A DNA stretch of 64,000 nt from Micromonospora aurantiaca ATCC 27029 (lineage in GTDB: Bacteria; Actinomycetota; Actinomycetes; Mycobacteriales; Micromonosporaceae), in NCBI RefSeq assembly GCF_000145235.1, contig NC_014391.1, positions 5,092,001-5,156,000 on the forward strand. Direction: 5' to 3'. The position numbers and the translations under genes were made by a program. Positions 42,666 to 51,365 of this stretch are shown one piece after another; the stretch's first letter is position 1; each line of letters begins with the position of its first letter. The notes beneath the pieces were generated by a model. It did not search any database, had not been told where the DNA came from, and saw nothing but the letters and a program-made list of their open reading frames with translations.

Positions 42666-43169
42666 TCAAACCTCCCGCGCCGTCATCGCCCGCCACCGCG
42701 CCAGGTTGTGCCGGGCGTCGACCAGCGCGTCGTGCCGGTCGGCCTCGGCGTCCGGCAGCCGGGGGCGCCCCCGGTCGTCCCAGAGCTGACGCAGCTCCTT
42801 GGTGAAGCGGGGGATCTCCCGCGGCAACGCCGGCATCGCGCCCCAGAGCTGGGCCAGCACGACGTGGTCGTAGGCGGCGTACCAGGCCCACAGCTCCAGC
42901 TGCTCGCCCGGCCGGTCCCGCACCGGCTCCAGCAGGAACTCGTGCAGGTCGTCGCGGATGCGCGCGCGGGAGCGCCAGGCCCGGTCGGCCGGCGACGGGA
43001 GCTTGTCCAGCACGTTGCGCCGCACCCAGGGCACCGCCCGGGAGTCGTCGAACTCGGTGGAGACCGCGTAGAACTCGCGGCCGTACTCGTCGACGACGCC
43101 GATCGACACCAGGTCGACGATGCGGCCGTCCTCGATGAATTCGCAGTCGTAGAAATAGCGGTAGACCAT
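42666..43169 (-). CDS. RNase AS-type 3'-5' exoribonuclease (DEDDh)
   Basis: A 167-residue exonuclease of the DEDDh superfamily. The first acidic motif is FYDCEFIEDG, followed by DLVSIGVVDEYGREFYAVS; the middle Asp is in WAWYAAYDHVVLAQLWG and the terminal His-Asp in DRHDALVDARHNL. Size and motifs fit the polyadenylate-specific RNase AS of Mycobacterium (Rv2179c). The ATG at 43169 is preceded by GGGGGC. In M. tuberculosis the gene is near aroG; here it has been separated. Confidence 0.85.
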   Translation of the reverse strand: MVYRYFYDCEFIEDGRIVDLVSIGVVDEYGREFYAVSTEFDDSRAVPWVRRNVLDKLPSPADRAWRSRARIRDDLHEFLLEPVRDRPGEQLELWAWYAAYDHVVLAQLWGAMPALPREIPRFTKELRQLWDDRGRPRLPDAEADRHDALVDARHNLARWRAMTAREV

Positions 43170-43416
43170 CGCCCCCATCCTCACCCATCACCGGCACGCG
43201 CCGGTCGCCGGGGCGTCCGCCGAGGTCGGCGGGCGTGCCGTCGGCGGCCGGGCATGGTCACGGAAGTGTTTCCGGGGGTGTACAGCACGCGACGAGAGCG
43301 TCATGATCTGATGTGTACCGCCGTCGGGCGCCGAACCGGTTGAGCTGCCTCGTACCGGGACTGACAGCTTCACCCGGTGTGCGAGTCGTGACTTCTGACC
43401 GGGGAGGGGTTGAGCC

Positions 43417-44109
43417 GTGGAGTCTCGCCTGCCGGAGCCGGGTGACGCGCTCACGGGTGTGGAGATGTTCGCCGGGCTTGAGCCGGAGGTGCGGCAGCGT
43501 GTCATCGCCGCGGCCGTACCGCGCACCTACCGCAAGGGCCAGCTGCTCTTCGTCGAGAACGACCCCGGCGAGTCGCTGATCGTGCTGCGCCGCGGCGCGG
43601 TGGCGGTGTTCCGCACCGCCCCGACCGGCGAGCGCGCGGTGCTGTCGGTGATCCGACCCCCGGACGTGCTCGGCGAGGTGTCCCTGTTGGACGCCTCCAC
43701 CCGCTCGGCGTCGGCCGAGGCGATCGAGGACTGCGCCGCGCTCGCGCTGTCGCGGCCCGCGTTCATGGAGCTGGTGCACTCCAACCCGCGCATCCTGGAC
43801 GCGGTGATGCGCTCGCTGGGCCAGCTGATCCGCCGGCTCACCGAGCAGAACGCCGACCACGTCTTCCTCGACCTGCCCGGCCGGGTGGCCAAGACGCTGG
43901 TCCGGCTGGCCGGCGAGAGCCAGGCCCCGATGATCACGATCGAGCTGAACCAGAGCCAGCTCGCCGAGATGGCCGGCGGTTCCCGGCAGAGCGTCAACCA
44001 GGCCATCGGCTCGTTCGCCAGCCGGGGCTGGCTGCGGACCGAGGGACGCCGCATCGTGGTCACCGACGTGGCGGCGCTGCGCCGCCGGGCCGGCATGAAC
44101 GACCGCTGA
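43417..44109 (+). CDS. Crp/Fnr-family transcriptional regulator
   Basis: A 230-residue regulator. The N-terminal cyclic-nucleotide-binding-like barrel (about 15-130) has RKGQLLFVENDPGESLIVLRRG and PPDVLGEVSLLD; the FGE(I/L)xLL..xRSAxx phosphate cassette is present as LGEVSLLDASTRSASAEA, consistent with cAMP binding. The dimerisation helix is followed by a Crp-type HTH (LNQSQLAEMAGGSRQSVNQA). No Fe-S Cys cluster is visible. The GTG at 43417 has GGGGAGGGG 7 nt upstream. It ends at a strong terminator and sits near a nucleotidyl cyclase gene. Confidence 0.9.
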   Translation: MESRLPEPGDALTGVEMFAGLEPEVRQRVIAAAVPRTYRKGQLLFVENDPGESLIVLRRGAVAVFRTAPTGERAVLSVIRPPDVLGEVSLLDASTRSASAEAIEDCAALALSRPAFMELVHSNPRILDAVMRSLGQLIRRLTEQNADHVFLDLPGRVAKTLVRLAGESQAPMITIELNQSQLAEMAGGSRQSVNQAIGSFASRGWLRTEGRRIVVTDVAALRRRAGMNDR

Positions 44110-44117
44110 CACGACGA

Positions 44118-44154
44118 CGGCGGGGGCCGGCGGTCGTCCCGCCGGCCCCCGCCG
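44118..44154. terminator. Strong bidirectional terminator after the Crp-family gene
   Basis: Perfect 16-bp arms (44118-44133 and 44139-44154) with loop TCGTC lie 8 nt after the regulator's stop, between two convergent genes. Confidence 0.85.
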
Positions 44155-44187
44155 CGTTCGTCGTACGCCCGTTAGTCGTACGCCCGG

Positions 44188-44430
44188 TCAGTCGTTCGTG
44201 GTGTCGGCCGGGGGCGAGCTCGGCCCCGGGCCGATCTTCGACGGGTCGGTCTTCTTCGGCGGGGTCGTCGTGGTGGTCGTGGTCTCGGTCGATCCGCTAC
44301 CCGCGGGCTGCTCCACCATGCCTTTTTCCTCCAGTTCGGCGAGGGTGACAGCGTCCACGTCGACCGTGTCACCGACGGCCCACACCGTCCCCCGTGGATC
44401 GGTCCATGAGGCGGACAGCCGGACGTGCAC
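44188..44430 (-). CDS. Small conserved hypothetical protein
   Basis: An 80-residue protein. The first 45 residues form a compact beta-like segment (VRLSASWTDPRGTVWAVGDT, then VDVDAVTLAELEEKGMVEQ), followed by a Thr-rich stretch (TETTTTTTTPPKK) and a Pro/Ser tail. No signal peptide is seen. The GTG start is supported by AGGGAG 8 nt upstream. I do not recognise the family. The first part is reminiscent of small phage/cell-wall-associated domains, but that is only an impression. A 15-nt sequence around its stop is tandemly duplicated. Confidence 0.6.
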   Translation of the reverse strand: MHVRLSASWTDPRGTVWAVGDTVDVDAVTLAELEEKGMVEQPAGSGSTETTTTTTTPPKKTDPSKIGPGPSSPPADTTND

Positions 44431-44740
44431 GGCAATCTCCCTGTCGACGGGACTTCCTGCTAGGGGAGACTAGACCCGGCCGAACAGCCGTGACGTCCCG
44501 CCGACCCGTCGGGTACCCGACTGCGCGGCCGCGCGGGACACTGGGGACCTCACGCGTACGGAGCCGGACATCGACCTCACCTGTGGACACTGCGCCCGGA
44601 CCGCCGGGCCGGACGACCGTTTCTGCGGTGGGTGCGGCCGTCCGCTGGCCGCGGCCTGCCCAGGCTGCGGCCACGCCAACGACACCGGCGCCAACTTCTG
44701 CACCAACTGCGGTCAGCCGCTGCGCGACCACGCGGTCACG
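44431..44740 (+). other. Upstream region encoding zinc ribbons but lacking a normal start codon
   Basis: Codons from about 44570 to 44740, in frame with the cyclase gene, encode two zinc-ribbon knuckles: CGHC..FCGGCGRP and CPGCGHAN..FCTNCGQP. From the stop TAG at 44471 to the GTG at 44741 there is no ATG, GTG or TTG in that frame. Either translation begins at a non-canonical codon (ACG at 44552 or 44558 would be placed well) or a base is missing upstream, where a GTG at 44490 lies in another frame. Confidence 0.6.
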
Positions 44741-47700
44741 GTGCAGGAGGACCGCCGCCAGGTCAGCGTGCTCTTCATCGACATCGTCGACTTCACGACA
44801 TACGCCGAGCGGGCCGACCCGGAACAGGCCCGCAGCCTGCAACAGGTCTACTTCGCCACGGTGCGCCGGCTGGTGCACCAGTACGGCGGCGTGGTGGAGA
44901 AGTACATCGGCGACGCGGTCATGGCGTTGTTCGGCGCGCCGGTGGCCACCGACAACGACGCGCTGCGCTGCGTACGCGCCGGGCTGGAGCTGCAACGCAG
45001 CCTGGCCCGGCAGCCGGCCGGACCGCATCCGCCGCTCGGGTTCCGGGTCGGCATCGCCACCGGCGAGGCCCTGGTCGACCTGGCCGCGGCGCGCGACGGC
45101 GGCCAGGCGTTCGTCACCGGCGACGTGGTGAACACCGCCAGCCGGTTGCAGGGGCTCGCCCCGGTCGGCGGCGTGGTGGTCGACGAGAGCACCTGGGCGG
45201 CCACCCGGCGCGAGATGGAGTACGACGACCAGCCACCGGTGACGTTGCGCGGCCGGTCGTCGGTGAGCCGGATCTGGCTGGCCGTACGGGCCCGGCCCCG
45301 GCGCGACGGGCAGACCGCCGAGCTGACCCCGATGGTCGACCGGGACCACGAGCGGGGCCTGCTGGTCAGCGCGTTGCACCGCACGCTGACCGAGCGCACC
45401 TCGCAGCTGCTCACCGTCTTCGGCCCGGCCGGGGTGGGCAAGAGCCGGCTGCTGCGCGAGCTGGCCCGGCACGCCGCCAGCCTGCCCGGCACCCGGGTCA
45501 CCTGGCTGACCGGCCAGTGCCCGCCGTTCGGCGAGAACGTCACCTACGCGGCGCTGGCCGACATCGTCCGGAGCTGGGCCGGGCTGACCGGCGCCGACGA
45601 CCCGGCCACCATCCGGGACCGGCTGCGCGAGCGACTGGGCCACCTCGCCGACCCGCACGCGATACGGCTGGCCGAGGCGCTGGGCCCGCTCGTCGGCGTC
45701 TCCGGCGAACGGCTCACCTCGGCGGAGACCGAGGCGGCGTGGCGGCGCTTCCTGCTCACCCTGGCCGCGACCGGCCCCACGGTGCTCGTCTTCGAGGACA
45801 TGCACTGGGCCGACGAGGCGATGCTGTCCTTCGTCGAGCAGCTCGGCGCGGCGGCCCGCAACGTGCCGCTGCTGGTCGTCGCGACCGCCCGGCCGGAACT
45901 GCGCGAGCGGCACCCGGCCTGGACCGGCACGATCAGCGGGGCGATGTCCATCTCGGTGCCGCCGATGCACGACGGGGACATCGACACGCTCTACTCGCTG
46001 CTGCTCGGCCAGGCCACGCTGCCGCAGGACGCACGGGCGCCGCTGATCGAGTTCGCCGACGGCAACCCGCTCTACGCCCAGGAGTACGCGCGGATGCTGC
46101 TCGACGGCGGGCTGGCCGAGCGGACCGCCGGGCTGGCGCTCGTCGACCCGGCCGGGGGCGCCGAAATGCCGCGTACCGTGCAGGCGGTCATCGCCAACCG
46201 GCTGGACCTGCTCGACCCGGCCGACCGCGCGGTGCTCCAGGCCGCCTCCGTCGTCGGCGTGCAGTTCTGGGCCGCGCCGGTGGCGCTGGCGCTCGGCCGC
46301 CCGGCGGAGTGGGTCGAACGCGCGCTGCACCATCTCCAGCGCCGTGACCTCGTCTACGAGCTGCCCGTGTCGACAATGCCCGGACAGGCGGAGTACCGGT
46401 TCCGGCACGTGCTGGTCCGGGACGTCTGCTATCAGCGGCTGCCCCGGGCCGAGCGGGTCGCCCGGCACCAGCGCACCGCCGACTGGCTGGAGCAGCTCGC
46501 CGACGGCCGGCAGCACGACCTGGCCGAGGTGCTGGCCAACCACAGGTGGGCGGCGCACGAGATCGCCCGTACGGTCGGGCTGGACCAGACCCCGCACGCC
46601 GCCGCGACCCGGTCCGCGCTGCACCGGGCCGCACGCCGGGCGTACGACCTGCACGCGCTGGAGACCGCGGCCACGCTGGTGGACCGCGCGTTGAGCGTGG
46701 AGTGCGGTCCGGACCCGGCGCTCGAGCTGTTCCAGGCCGAGCTGGCGTTCTACCGGGACCGGGACGGCTTCCTCGACGGCGGCGGGACGGCGCTGCTCAC
46801 CACCCTGGCCGGCCGGCTGGCCGGCGCGGGTGACCGGCCCGGTGCGGCGAAGGCGTGGCGGCTGCTGGCCACTGCCGCCTTCGCGCGGGCCGACCGCTCG
46901 GAGTTGATGCGCTGCCTGGACCGGGCGATCGGGCTGCACGCCACGCTGCCGGACAGCGAGGACAAGGTGGGCGTGCTGCTGGAGCTGGCGCGGGCGCACA
47001 TGCTCGACGCGGAGACCGAGCCGGCGTGCGTGGCCGCGCGCACCGCCGCCGAACTGGCCGAGCGGCTGGAGCTGCGCGAGGCGCGGGCGAACGCGCGCAT
47101 CACGCTGGCGGTGGTCCGTTACCAGGCCGGTGCCGAGGAGGCGTACGCCGAGCTGGCCGACGTGACCGAGGAGTGCCGGGTGGAGCGGCTGACCAGCCGC
47201 CGCCGCGCGGTGCACAACCTGGCCTGGGTGCTCCAGGAGGAGGGCGACCTGACCGGCTCGGCCCGGCTGGTCGACGAGCAGCGCTCGCTGGACCTGGCCG
47301 GCGAGCACGCCCTCACGGTGAGCTTCAGCGACCAGTGGGCCCGCTCGTACTACAGCGGGGACTGGACGTCGGCGCTGCGGATGGCCGAGGGGTCGACGCG
47401 GCGCCCGACCGACGAGTGGGACCTGCACATCGTGGCCGTGTCCGGCTGGATCCGGGCGCTCGGCGACGACCCGGCCGGGCCGGGCACCGGCGAGGACCTG
47501 GTGGACCAGGCGCTCGTCGCGGCCCGGCGCAGCGGCTTCCAGCGCGTGCTGCGCTCCACGCTGGCGCACGCCGCGCTCTGCCGCGCGGTGCAGGGCCGCC
47601 GGGACGAGGCGATGGCGCTGCTGACCGAGCTGGACGAGGACTGGCGGCAGACCAAGATGATCCCGTTCGCCGAGTGGGTGCCGGCGGTCGGTCACGTCGC

Positions 47701-48037
47701 CGCGCTGCTCGGCGGCGACGCCGCGGTGCTGGTGCGCGACCTGCTGGCCCACGCGCCACGGGTGACCCGCTGGGCACGGGAGGCCGGGCGGTCGGCCGAG
47801 GCGGCGCTGGCCCGGGGCGACGGGGACGCCGCGCGGGCGGGCCGGCTGCTCACCTCCGCCGCCGAGGGGTACGCGGAAATGACCGACGTCACCGACCAGA
47901 TGATCGCGTCCGCGCTGGCGGTCGGGCCGCTGACCGAGGCGGACCCGCCGGCCGCGGCGGCGACGCTGGCCCGGGTACGCGCGTTCGCCGGCCGGCACGC
48001 CGCCACCGGGCTGCTCCGGATCGCCGGGGCGGGCTGA
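44741..48037 (+). CDS. Class III nucleotidyl cyclase fused to an AAA/STAND ATPase with TPR region
   Basis: At least 1098 residues. The cyclase domain (about 6-180) has QVSVLFIDIVDFTTY with the first metal Asp and EKYIGDAVMALFG with the second. A STAND-type ATPase follows: Walker A FGPAGVGKSRLLREL near residue 228 and Walker B TVLVFEDMHWADEAM near 350. The C-terminal 550 residues are Ala/Leu-rich TPR-like helices. It probably makes cAMP or cGMP under control of the ATPase module. The GTG at 44741 is the first standard start, but two zinc ribbons are encoded in frame upstream and probably belong to the protein. It lies near the Crp-family gene. Confidence 0.88.
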   Translation: MQEDRRQVSVLFIDIVDFTTYAERADPEQARSLQQVYFATVRRLVHQYGGVVEKYIGDAVMALFGAPVATDNDALRCVRAGLELQRSLARQPAGPHPPLGFRVGIATGEALVDLAAARDGGQAFVTGDVVNTASRLQGLAPVGGVVVDESTWAATRREMEYDDQPPVTLRGRSSVSRIWLAVRARPRRDGQTAELTPMVDRDHERGLLVSALHRTLTERTSQLLTVFGPAGVGKSRLLRELARHAASLPGTRVTWLTGQCPPFGENVTYAALADIVRSWAGLTGADDPATIRDRLRERLGHLADPHAIRLAEALGPLVGVSGERLTSAETEAAWRRFLLTLAATGPTVLVFEDMHWADEAMLSFVEQLGAAARNVPLLVVATARPELRERHPAWTGTISGAMSISVPPMHDGDIDTLYSLLLGQATLPQDARAPLIEFADGNPLYAQEYARMLLDGGLAERTAGLALVDPAGGAEMPRTVQAVIANRLDLLDPADRAVLQAASVVGVQFWAAPVALALGRPAEWVERALHHLQRRDLVYELPVSTMPGQAEYRFRHVLVRDVCYQRLPRAERVARHQRTADWLEQLADGRQHDLAEVLANHRWAAHEIARTVGLDQTPHAAATRSALHRAARRAYDLHALETAATLVDRALSVECGPDPALELFQAELAFYRDRDGFLDGGGTALLTTLAGRLAGAGDRPGAAKAWRLLATAAFARADRSELMRCLDRAIGLHATLPDSEDKVGVLLELARAHMLDAETEPACVAARTAAELAERLELREARANARITLAVVRYQAGAEEAYAELADVTEECRVERLTSRRRAVHNLAWVLQEEGDLTGSARLVDEQRSLDLAGEHALTVSFSDQWARSYYSGDWTSALRMAEGSTRRPTDEWDLHIVAVSGWIRALGDDPAGPGTGEDLVDQALVAARRSGFQRVLRSTLAHAALCRAVQGRRDEAMALLTELDEDWRQTKMIPFAEWVPAVGHVAALLGGDAAVLVRDLLAHAPRVTRWAREAGRSAEAALARGDGDAARAGRLLTSAAEGYAEMTDVTDQMIASALAVGPLTEADPPAAAATLARVRAFAGRHAATGLLRIAGAG

Positions 48038-48039
48038 GG

Positions 48040-48735
48040 TCAGGCCGGGACCGGCTGCCCCACCGCGGCGCTCTTGGCCTTCTGGGCGTACGTGTCGACG
48101 TACTCGCGGCCGGACAGCTCCATCAGCTCGTACATGATCTCGTCGGTGACCGCCCGCTCGACGAACCGGTCGCCGGCCATCCCGGCGTAGCGGGAGAAGT
48201 CCAGTGGCGGGCCGAAGCGGATCCGCACCCGGCCCAGGTTCGGGACGATCTGGCCGGTGGGCTGGATCGCGTCGGAGTTGAGCATGGCCATCGGGACGAC
48301 CGGGGCGCCGCTCTCCAGCGCCAGCCGCGCCACGCCGGTCTTGCCCCGGTAGAGCCGGCCGTCGGGCGACCGGGTGCCCTCCGGGTAGATGCCGGCGATG
48401 CCACCGGCGCGCAGCACGGAGAGCTGGGTGTCGAGGGCGGCCCGGGCGGCCCGTCCGCCGGAGCGGTCGACCGGGATGGTGCCGGAGCCGACGAAGAACA
48501 TCTTGGTGAGCCGGCCCTTGAGGCCCTTACCGGTGAAGTATTCGGCTTTCGCGATGAATGTGACTTTTCGCTTGACGATCAGCGGTGTGAAGATCGAATC
48601 CGAGAAGGAGAGGTGGTTGCTGGCCAGGATCACCGGCCCGATCTCCGGAACGTGCTCCAGCCCTTCGACCTGCGGGCGGAAGATCAACCTCAGCAGTGGG
48701 CCGAGAACGACGTACTTCAGCAGCCAGTACAGCAC
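48040..48735 (-). CDS. 1-acyl-sn-glycerol-3-phosphate acyltransferase (PlsC-like)
   Basis: A 231-residue LPLAT acyltransferase. It has an N-terminal membrane helix (WLLKYVVLGPLLRLIF), catalytic NHLSFSD (NHxxxxD), FFVGSGTIPVDRSGG, the substrate motif IYPEGTRSPDG and VVPMAMLNS. It acylates lysophosphatidic acid or a related lipid at the inner membrane face. The GTG at 48735 with GGAAGG upstream is preferred over longer frames that add a Pro/Arg-rich stretch. Its stop is 2 nt from the cyclase stop (convergent). Confidence 0.9.
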   Translation of the reverse strand: MLYWLLKYVVLGPLLRLIFRPQVEGLEHVPEIGPVILASNHLSFSDSIFTPLIVKRKVTFIAKAEYFTGKGLKGRLTKMFFVGSGTIPVDRSGGRAARAALDTQLSVLRAGGIAGIYPEGTRSPDGRLYRGKTGVARLALESGAPVVPMAMLNSDAIQPTGQIVPNLGRVRIRFGPPLDFSRYAGMAGDRFVERAVTDEIMYELMELSGREYVDTYAQKAKSAAVGQPVPA

Positions 48736-48921
48736 CGGCGTCCTTCCCGTGTCGGTGGCGGCGGACGGGTCGCCGCGTGGCCCCGGAGGCGCCGGCGGCG
48801 CCCACGGGAGTCCGGGAAGAGGGTACGAACGACGAGCGGCACGCCACAACGCACTCCCGGAACCGGGTGCCGACGTGTCACGATTCAGGGCACGGGCAGG
48901 GATCGGCGAAGGGGGTGTCCG

Positions 48922-49761
48922 GTGTCAGGGGGCGGGCCCCGTCGGGGACGACGGGACAACGGGCTCGACGCGGCCGAGTACGCGATCGCGGGCGACGTCG
49001 ATCCACGCGTCGGCGAGCATCTGCTCGACGTGCTCGCCGCCGGTGGCATCGCGGCCTACCTCCAGCCCTCGGCCGACCTGAACCCGGTGACCCGCACCAC
49101 CACCGTCCCGGCCCGCCCGGTCGACCGGCTCTACGTCGACAGGTCGCACCTGACCACCGCCCGCGACTACCTGACCCAGCTCGCCGACGAGGGCGGGGGC
49201 GACCCGCCGCGCGCCGACGAGCCGGACATCGAGGCCGAGTGGGCGAAGATCGTCGCCGGTTTCCACACCGCCCCGAGCGCCGGCAGCCACCCCTGGCCCG
49301 CCGCCGAGGACGTGGACGACCCGCCCGCGCCGGGCACCGCCGCCGGCGGCCGGGCCGAGGAGCCCGCCGGCCCGACCGCCACCGACGTGCGCCGGCTGCC
49401 GTACGCCGCCGACGTCTCCGGTGTCTCGCTCAGCCGGGACCGGCACGACGAGCCCTCGCTGCTCGACGGCCTGGACACGTTCGGCGCGAACCTGCCCGAC
49501 GAGGCGTCGGACGAGGAGCACTACACCCCGCCCCCGCCGCCCCCGCTGCCCCGCTTCTCCAAGTACGCGGTGCTCGGCGTGGCCTGCATCGTGCTCGGCT
49601 TCCTGCTGTTCCTGTCCCCCACCGTGGTGTCGCTGGTCGACCCGTCGGTGGTCACCCTGCTCGGCTTCACCGGCATCCTGGCCGGCTTCGTCATGCTGAT
49701 CTGGCGGCTGCGCCCGGGCGACCGGGACGACCACGACCCGGACGACGGCGCGGTCGTCTGA
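48922..49761 (+). CDS. Hypothetical protein with two C-terminal TM helices
   Basis: A 279-residue protein. Residues 15-80 (EYAIAGDVDPRVGEHLLDVL, then YVDRSHLTTARDYLTQLADE) look like a small alpha/beta domain of the DUF2007/PII-like sort. An acidic, Pro-rich disordered region follows to about 210, with PPPPPP before two TM helices at about 217-238 and 243-262 and a charged tail. Function unknown; members of this type are common next to otsA in Micromonosporaceae only as far as I recall. The GTG at 48922 has AAGGGGG 7 nt upstream. Confidence 0.7.
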   Translation: MSGGGPRRGRRDNGLDAAEYAIAGDVDPRVGEHLLDVLAAGGIAAYLQPSADLNPVTRTTTVPARPVDRLYVDRSHLTTARDYLTQLADEGGGDPPRADEPDIEAEWAKIVAGFHTAPSAGSHPWPAAEDVDDPPAPGTAAGGRAEEPAGPTATDVRRLPYAADVSGVSLSRDRHDEPSLLDGLDTFGANLPDEASDEEHYTPPPPPPLPRFSKYAVLGVACIVLGFLLFLSPTVVSLVDPSVVTLLGFTGILAGFVMLIWRLRPGDRDDHDPDDGAVV

Positions 49762-49922
49762 CGCCGCGCCGGACGCTGCCCGGATGGCGGGACGCCGCCC
49801 GCCCTGGGCGGGGGCGTAACAAGCGTGTAACTTACAGTCAGTAGGAATAGGCCGAACGTCACGTCCCGCACCGGCTGTCCGGCTTGCGACTCCTCCGGGT
49901 TGCCGGTCCCCTGCTGAGCGGA

Positions 49923-51350
49923 ATGCCCGAGATGCGACAGAGCCCCCTCGTGGTGGTGGCCAACCGCCTCCCCATCGACGACAGCGTGGCGCCCGACGGC
50001 GCCTTCGAGTGGCGCCGCAGCCCCGGCGGCCTGGTGAGCGCCCTGCACCCGCTGCTGCGGCACACACCCGCCACCTGGGTGGGCTGGGCCGGCGGCACCG
50101 GTCCCGCGCCCGACCTGCCGGACGTGGACGGCGTCCGGATGCACACCGTGCCGCTGAGCGCCGAGGACTTCCGCGACCACTACGAGGGCTTCGCCAACGC
50201 CACCCTCTGGCCGCTCTACCACGACGCCGTCGAGCAGCCGGAGTACCACCGCCGCTGGTGGGAGGCGTACCAGCGGGTCAACCAGCGGTTCGCCGAGGCC
50301 GCGGCCCGGGTGGCCGAGCCGGGCGGTCTGGTCTGGGTGCAGGACTACCACCTCCAGCTGGTGCCGGGTCTGCTCCGCGAGCTGCGCCCCGACCTGCGGA
50401 TCGGGTTCTTCCTGCACGTGCCGTTCCCGCCGCCGGAACTGTTCATGCAGCTGCCCCGCCGGGCCGAACTGCTGCGCGGCATGCTCGGCGCCGACCTGGT
50501 CGGCTTCCAGCGGGCCCAGGCCGCGCACAACTTCGCCCAGCTCGCCGCCAAGGTGCTCGGCCTGCCCGCCACCGACCGGCGGATCGGTGTGGACGGCCGG
50601 GTGGTGCGCATCGGTGCCTTCCCGGTCGCCATCGACACCGCCGAGATGTCCGCGCTCGCCGCCCGCCCCGAGGTCGCCGAGCGGGCCCGCCGGCTGCGGC
50701 AGGATCTCGGCCGGCCCGAGCAGGTGATCCTCAGCGTCGACCGGATGGACTACACGAAGGGCATCGAGCAACGCCTCAAGGCGTACCGGGAGCTGCTCGC
50801 CAACGGCGACATCAAGGTCCGCGACACGGTGCTGGTCCAGGTGGCGGTGCCCAGCCGCGACCGGGTGGCGCAGTACCAGATCCTCCGCGACCGGGTGGAG
50901 CACCAGGTCGGCCGGATCAACGGTGAGTTCGGCCGGGTCGGCGAGCCGGCGATCCACTACCTCACCCAGCCGTTCGACCGCGCCGAGCTGGTGGCGCTCT
51001 ACCGGGTCGCGGACGTGATGGCGGTGACGCCGCTGCGCGACGGCATGAATCTGGTCGCGAAGGAGTACGTGGCGGCCCGGGTCGACGGCACCGGCGCGCT
51101 GCTGCTGAGCGAGTTCGCCGGCGCCGCCTCCGAACTGGAGCAGGCGTACCTGGTCAACCCGCACGACCTCGACGGCCTGAAGCAGGGGCTGCTGGCCGCG
51201 CTGCGCGCCGGCCCGGAGGACGTCGCGGCCCGGATGCGCGCGATGCGCGAACACCTGGCCCACAACGACATCCACGCCTGGGCGGCGTCCTACCTCAGCG
51301 CACTGGAGGAGAGCGGAACGCTCGTCGGCCGCCGCCCCGCCACCCGGTGA
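49923..51350 (+). CDS. otsA: Trehalose-6-phosphate synthase
   Basis: A 475-residue GT20 enzyme making trehalose-6-phosphate from UDP-(or GDP-)glucose and glucose-6-phosphate. It has VVVANRLPIDD, RRSPGGLVSAL, WVQDYHLQLVPGLLR, GFFLHVPFPPPELF, SVDRMDYTKGIEQRLKAY, and TPLRDGMNLVAKEYVAAR with the donor-site LLLSEFAGAASEL. The start is uncertain: ATG at 49923 or 49932, both before the conserved core; a TTG at 49884 is less likely. No otsB phosphatase is adjacent. Confidence 0.92.
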   Translation: MPEMRQSPLVVVANRLPIDDSVAPDGAFEWRRSPGGLVSALHPLLRHTPATWVGWAGGTGPAPDLPDVDGVRMHTVPLSAEDFRDHYEGFANATLWPLYHDAVEQPEYHRRWWEAYQRVNQRFAEAAARVAEPGGLVWVQDYHLQLVPGLLRELRPDLRIGFFLHVPFPPPELFMQLPRRAELLRGMLGADLVGFQRAQAAHNFAQLAAKVLGLPATDRRIGVDGRVVRIGAFPVAIDTAEMSALAARPEVAERARRLRQDLGRPEQVILSVDRMDYTKGIEQRLKAYRELLANGDIKVRDTVLVQVAVPSRDRVAQYQILRDRVEHQVGRINGEFGRVGEPAIHYLTQPFDRAELVALYRVADVMAVTPLRDGMNLVAKEYVAARVDGTGALLLSEFAGAASELEQAYLVNPHDLDGLKQGLLAALRAGPEDVAARMRAMREHLAHNDIHAWAASYLSALEESGTLVGRRPATR

Positions 51351-51365
51351 CCCGAGCCCCGGCGC

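Noticed and set aside
44160..44186. Tandem 15-nt duplication (GTCGTACGCCCG) near the stop of the 80-residue hypothetical gene
   Set aside because: Two short copies only, outside coding sequence; most likely slippage.
44369..47998. A 1200-codon minus-strand open frame opposite the cyclase/ATPase gene
   Set aside because: Composition is His/Arg/Gln/Pro-rich with no domain. The plus strand carries unmistakable cyclase and Walker motifs.
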